64,000 bases of DNA, taken from NCBI GenBank assembly GCA_947034885.2, contig OX344758.2, positions 5,396,501 through 5,460,500 on the forward strand, in the 5' to 3' direction. This DNA comes from Thuidium tamariscinum. Lineage: Eukaryota > Streptophyta > Bryopsida > Hypnales > Thuidiaceae. Below, piece after piece: positions 58,320 through 64,000 of the stretch. Within the stretch, counting starts at the first letter, position 1. Each line of letters starts with the position of its first letter. The translations under genes and the position numbers were made by a program. The notes under the pieces were generated by a model. The model was not told where the DNA came from, ran no database searches, and saw only the letters and a list, made by a program, of their open reading frames with translations.

Positions 58320-61300
58320 GCTAGGCCTTTTGAAGAACTCCTTGTAGAATGTTGATAAAGATGAGGCTATAAGGGCTACAATATAGATGGATTCAAAATA
58401 CTCATATGATAACTACATTACGCATTGAAGTACAATTTACATAAAAAAAAGCCAACAAACTTCTTTTTTATATTATTTTTATAATTTTGAAAAAATTGAG
58501 TGCAATTTAATAAAGTCAAGAAGAAATTTACATTATATTTTCAATATTAAATCCATATATTTTGATGCAATATTGTAATAGTATTGCTATTATGATTGAA
58601 GCTTTTGTAATGCTTCTAAATTATATGAATACTACGTTTGTAAAGTTTCATTATCAAATTTTTGGAATGAAAAACATATAATTACATATTAAACTATTGT
58701 AATATTTCATAGACATTGAAAGTTGCACTATTTCTTGCATATTGAATTAACATTGAAATATTGAATTCCATTGTCTTAAGTGATGTAATTGAACTCTACA
58801 CAACTTTGGTGAAACATTAATTGTTCATGCACTTGCTTCATTAAATTATATTATTGTTATTATTATTAATATTATTTTTATACTTTTCAACAAGTCTAGT
58901 TGAAACTTTTTGAAATGTAGATTATTACAATGACAATAACAATGAGGTGAAAAGAAAGAATTAAGATGTTTCAATTTCAATTTTTCTTCCACTCTTGAGA
59001 AAATCCACAGTTGTTAATTTGACTTCATGAAAATTCCCCCCTCTCCAAATGCCATTGATCTTTTAAAAAAAACCAAAGCCATCGATATATGTAGAACAAA
59101 TAATCTTGGCCATCTAAATTTGAAATATAAAATATGAATATAATATGGATACTAAATATAAATAACAAATACTAAATACAAATATTAACTATTGAATACA
59201 AATAGAGACTAATGAATATAGATACAAATACAGATTACTCGATATGGATACAAATATGGATATTGGAAATAAATATAGATAGTCAATTTAGATATAAATA
59301 TGGATATATCCCATGTTGATTGCATTGCAATATGTCTCTAAAAAATATTAGTAGGGATGAAGGGGGCCATGGGAAGGTGGGGGTGGGGGTGGTGAATCAA
59401 AACATATAATAAATTATTTAACATTTATTTTGAGTTCATTATAATAGTTTGTCACACAATGTGCAATGTGACGAAAAGTGGCGTACCACCCAGGTCAATT
59501 AATTAGCCCCCCTCCTCTCTCAAAAAATTTACAAGCCATTGATTTTAAAAATTAAGAAAAAAACTTACCTTTGTAATCACCGTTGATTTCTCAAAAATTC
59601 CCAAGCCATTGATCATGTAAGATATAATCTGAACTATTTAGATACGAATACGAATATAGATACTCTACATATATTATACGGAGTATATGGATACGGTCCA
59701 AATACGGTCCAAATACGAATGCATATATAGGTATGGATATGGATACGAATATGAATACATATACAAATATAGATATGAATACATATATAGGAACACATGT
59801 CCCATAATGTTTGTCAATGAAGTTGGTTTCAAGAAATTATAAGAGGAGAGGGGGGGGGGGGGAAATGAAGATTTAAAAGTTAAAAAGTTTTTTGGGTGCA
59901 AAGTGATTGTGCAGCCAAAAAAAATTAAAATTTTAAATTTTAAATTCTTTGGCTTGTAAGAACATGCCAAGTATACTAAATCGAAATTAAAATTTTAAGT
60001 TTTTTAGAATTGGTATTTATTGCTACTTTTTGGTACATTGTTCACACACAATTTACCAAAAAGTGGTAGTAACGGCCAACCCCAACATTGACATTGAACT
60101 CAAAAGAGGTGGTAACAATTTGAAGATACAATCAATTACTATTACTATTATCAAATTTTTGAATTGTATGTATTATTGAAAGAAAGCAATGAAAAGTGAT
60201 ATGAGATTGATTATGTGAAGAGATGATTTAATTTGTCATTCCAAAGATAACTACTATACAAATAGTAATGCAATTAAACTTACATCATTGGTGCTCACCA
60301 ATTTAGTATTAATAATGAGTGAGTCTAATGTATATGAACATACATAGAAGTAATATTATATTTGCAATTATCCACAGAGTTGTTTTGGTATGACTATTGA
60401 TTCTACAATTGGGGTTGTTGTATTAAGGAATTAGGAATTCTATATGAAATTATCTAATTAGTATACAAAAATGATTTAGTCCCTTTGCAAGGCCATAAAT
60501 CAAAATTCATATGTATAGTTACAAAACCAAGAAGTCTTCTATGATAGATGCAAAAATTGCCTTATAAGGTTTTGTTTGAGCCATTGTTATTTGCATGTTT
60601 TGTATTGTACTAACAGTCATTAGGCCATTGCTAATTAAGTTATTTTTCCAACAAAAATCTTGCTAAAGAACACTTTTCAAATATGGTTAGACCTTGAAAT
60701 CAATTGTTACGAAGTAAGTGCGGTGAAGACACAAGGCAATCATTACATCAATTATCTGTTCATTAATTAATCAATAACGACATATATAGAACGAAAAAAC
60801 TCACAATTGGTCATTCAATAGAAGGTAGGTTGGTAGGAGAAGCCTTGAATGTTCATCCCCGTGTTCATCTAAAAGGTCTATCAAGATCAACAACCTATGT
60901 AAAATGCCATTGTTAGTGGCATCCATCCATAACTTCCTTATATCCCTTTGAATTTTTGGATAGTTACTATTGTGGCTTCAATACATCAAATTAAATTGAC
61001 AATAGCTTAGGAACTTTTTATATTTTGAAAATATACTTACTAATCTCTATACCAATTTATCTTACCAGCACCATTGACTATTCAAGTCATCATGTAACTT
61101 GCTAATCTTCTCTTTTATAGCTATAAAAGTTGGTATGTATACATTTGCAACTCTCACTTTTATTCTCAATAGTTGTCTAAAATTTGCTTGTGACCTTGAA
61201 TTACTAACTAAAATTAAATGTCCATCAATAGAATTGGTGGACAATATTTATTAAATTATAGAGATTGATTGAGAAAATTCTACAAAAGAAGGTACTAGAA

Positions 61301-61410
61301 AGAGAGGAGAATGGAGGAACAATGCATTTTGGGAAACATTGAAACTAGTAAGATCTTTTTGTCATGCATGCTTAACCAAATCAAACCACTCATAAATGAG
61401 ACAAAAGCAT
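58320..61410. other. AT-rich stretch with simple repeats, no gene
   Basis: Holds the ATA-rich arrays at about 59,110-59,300 and 59,640-59,790 and a G run at about 59,850-59,862. No coding evidence. Confidence 0.5.
59640..59790. repeat. Degenerate GATAYRAATA-type short tandem array
   Basis: Steps such as 'gatatggatacgaatatgaatacatata' repeat with variation; a related looser array covers about 59,110-59,300 ('aaatacaaatattaactatt'). Probably expanded simple sequence. Confidence 0.6.
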
Positions 61411-61699
61411 CATTAGATGTTTTTTGAGGGATTAGAAGATTGTTTCAAGCTCGTTTCCAATGCTGTGAATAGTCAGAATAAAAAATATTAAAAAAATAAA
61501 AAAATAAAAAAATAAAAATTTTGGAAATTTATTTATTTCTTAAATAATTTTTTTCAAAAAAAAATTCAAATTTTTTTTTTAATTTAAAAAAATTTATTAT
61601 TTGACATGGCAATCTCTCAACCACGTCAAATTACTTATGTGGCAGTTTCGTTCCCATAGCGTTCCCATAGTTGGGAACTCGTAGTCTCCTAAATCATAG

Positions 61700-63040
61700 G
61701 AAAAACATCTAATGCTTTGAGTATGAGCCTTGAATGAAGATCATTAGTAGTTGTTAGAAGGGTTATCTTATTGCTTACAAAAGCACCAACAACACACATA
61801 TCTATCAACTACTAAAGGCATTTTCAAGATCCTATTATTGAAGTATACCAACACAATTGGAGGCTTTGTAAAGCACAATGAAATATTCTTTATGAAGATA
61901 CAAAACTTTGAAATCTCATTATAGTGGATATTTTGCTAAATATTGATGGAATTTTTCTTAAACAACAAATATGGGTTAGTGATTTGGAAAAAAAGAAATT
62001 TTTAAAGAAATTTAGAATTATTTATTGGAATTAAAGGTGTAAGGGAATTATACAAAAAGCATTCTACAACAAAGGCCTTGTCTTATTGTAGACTTATTTG
62101 CTATATTTTGTGACAATAAGATTTTAGAACTAAATTATAAAAAATTTAAAGGACCACAAATTTAATGGTAGGTTTGCATAAAATATACAATATAATTCCA
62201 TTCAATAAAGTCATAAAATGATTTTAATGTTAATGTGAGATTTCAAATGATATTGATTTTGTGGATATGATATTTATGAAAAAGGTGTATACATAGACCA
62301 AAAATTTCCTTCATAAATAAACATTTGTTATCTAGCATATTCAAATTTCATTTAATAATCTTTTTATTCAAAACCCCAAAAATTAGATAAGAAAATTTGC
62401 ATACAATTTATTAACGTATATACAATTCATATTGAACATCAAATAATGGAATTTTCTACAAAATTAATCTAAACCTACTACAATTTTTTTCAAAATCTTA
62501 ATGTCTAATGCTAATAGAATCGATTCAAAATGAAATCTTAAAAAATCGTGCAAATTGAGTTGAATTAGCTTTCAAAGAACCATGGTTCTTTTAAGGTTGA
62601 CATTATTCCAAAACACTTGTACCTAAATCAAGGCTAAAACCTTTATCTATATTTATTCTTTCAAAAATTCAACTATTAGATCCTTTAGTTGATTTGTTAA
62701 TGTACAACCTCTTAAAATTTCAAAAAATGTTGACAATTGTAGATTATAGAATAAATTTTTAACCATATATAAAGAATAATTTTAAACTATTTTTGTGCCT
62801 TAAAACTCTTATTAAACTACTCCTACGAGTCTATAAACCCAAAGGTGTATATTATAAACACCTTTTATAGTTATAGGTACATGTATTATAAATTCTTTTC
62901 ATATTATAGTGTAACTATGTTATATATATATATGTTATAGATACCTTCAAATGGTTGTAGGTATATGCCTATAATTAAATTTAAGGTTTGCAGGCTCTTG
63001 CCTTTTTATTTATGTGCTAGCATTGTTGGTTTTCAGCCTA
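61700..63040. other. AT-rich stretch, mostly unrecognised
   Basis: Only a suspected half-element of the TGCTAGTATGTG family near 62,815-63,025 ('ggtgtatattataaacacc', 'tatgtgctagca'). Confidence 0.4.
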
Positions 63041-63042
63041 CT

Positions 63043-63311
63043 CATTAGAAGAGATTTGAAGGGTGTAAGAGATTGTGAGTTCTTGTAGTTTGGGAACACA
63101 ATCAGGTATAAAATCACAAGAATTTGATGTCATAAGGCCAATGCCATGTTATTTTTATTTTTGAAAAAAAATAAATTTTTTTGGACTTCTTTTTACATTT
63201 CATGACTCAATTTTTAAATTTTTTAAATTTAAAATGCTGGCCTGACAGGTCCCGGCCGTTTTAAGAATAGTCCCGAAATGGCCCTTTAAAGGCCTCAAAT
63301 TTCATCTAATG
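63043..63311. mobile_element. CATTAG-family TIR element, diverged
   Basis: Ends CATTAGAAGAGATTTGAAGG and CCTCAAATTTCATCTAATG. Interior contains 'agtttgggaacac' and 'ggcctgacaggtcccggcc' blocks. A more decayed relative probably lies at 61,411-61,700 ('cattagatgttttttgaggg', 'catagttgggaactcgtag'). Confidence 0.6.
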
Positions 63312-64000
63312 TTAGTAGGGGCACTATATGTTAGTTTTGAAAGTAGTGTGAGAATCCTTGTTTTCAACACATGGTGTGCTTTGAATTGTAGAATATATGA
63401 GATTGTAATGTAGTTAAGTAAATCCTAAATTGTTATACATTCTTTTTCTTGTTATTGATACCATTCACCTTTGTACATGTAAAATTATAAATTCTTCATT
63501 CTATTAGAAAAATTGCAAATTTTTAGACCATCTTTATATCCAATGCTTAGAATTTTGTTGATATGGATTTATGGTGTTTGATTAAGGGATCAATGTAACA
63601 TCCTTGTATGTTTGAATGATATATAGAATTTGAATGCGAAAGTATTGAAGCTCAAATTTAATATGTAATATATCTTATCAAATAAAAAATTTATATGTAA
63701 AATAGAACTAATTGAAGGGTCTTAAGTATTGGATTGTTTTAGATATTGATGTAACAATTGGATAGGAAAGGAAGATGATTTAAAAAATAACACCCCTTTG
63801 AAAATAAACCACTGTTAATGGACGTATCTAATGAAAATAAGGCATAGTGTCTTTGTTTAGGCATGCTGTTGAATTTTGGTGATTATAAACCATATCTATT
63901 GTAGAATTCATAGAATTTCATTTGACTTTTCATTTATTTTGAGCATTATTCAATCTACATTTACAAAATATACTATAAAATGGATTTCTTCCAATCTAGC

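Noticed and set aside
58017-58355. Open frame of 112 codons with repeated SCK/QLxxSC residues
   Set aside because: The repeat comes from GTTGCA arrays at the end of the CACTA element; no cysteine-rich protein family fits.

Overview
The window is nuclear DNA of a land plant. It is AT-rich and poor in genes, with one clearly intact gene: a class I homeodomain-leucine zipper (HD-Zip I) transcription factor at 20365-21957 on the + strand. It has three exons with GT-AG introns and sits in a GC-rich island of about 3 kb (about 19,050-22,250). The compact gene, its N-terminus and the vast AT-rich surroundings would suit a bryophyte or another non-seed plant, but I cannot name the species from sequence alone. 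No retrovirus-like or other virus-like fossil, rRNA, tRNA or CRISPR was recognised.

Almost everything else is a graveyard of short, non-autonomous DNA transposons. I sorted them by terminal inverted repeats (TIRs), target-site duplications (TSDs) and comparison between copies. They are: a TTAA-flanked family with CCCC(T)AAAGG ends (at least eight copies, two of them apparently identical 925-bp copies in opposite orientation at 39,647-40,571 and 47,989-48,913); a PIF/Harbinger-type element with 724-bp TIRs and TTA TSDs (43,003-46,165); TA-flanked families with AGGTAGGAG or AGGTAGAAGC ends, one copy carrying two back-to-back ~1-kb palindromes (32,715-35,005); a Stowaway element (39,629-40,647); CACTA elements (31,425-31,662 and 57,187-58,313); two candidate Mutator-type elements (14,189-14,623 and 14,863-15,121); a Tourist-like element (36,965-37,103); and a small TIR family with an exact 14-bp flanking duplication (37,607-37,850). 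No transposase gene is visible, so all must have been moved by enzymes encoded elsewhere.

Two regions look like relics of host genes. At 53,914-56,083 (+) short translated blocks occur in the order expected of the tRNA exporter exportin-T (PAUSED/LOS1 family), interrupted by stops and frame changes. At 11,176-11,728 (-) there is an unrecognised, probably broken coding relic.

Layout: 1-4.3 kb dense element remnants; 4.3-11.1 kb featureless AT-rich DNA; 11.2-18.9 kb a gene relic and several TIR elements; 19-22.8 kb the HD-Zip island and 3' region; 22.8-26.8 kb unremarkable; 26.8-50.4 kb the main nest of transposons; 50.4-52.2 kb AT-rich; 52.7-56.1 kb more balanced composition with the exportin-like relic; 56.1-58.3 kb MITEs and a CACTA element; 58.3-64 kb AT-rich with a few small elements.
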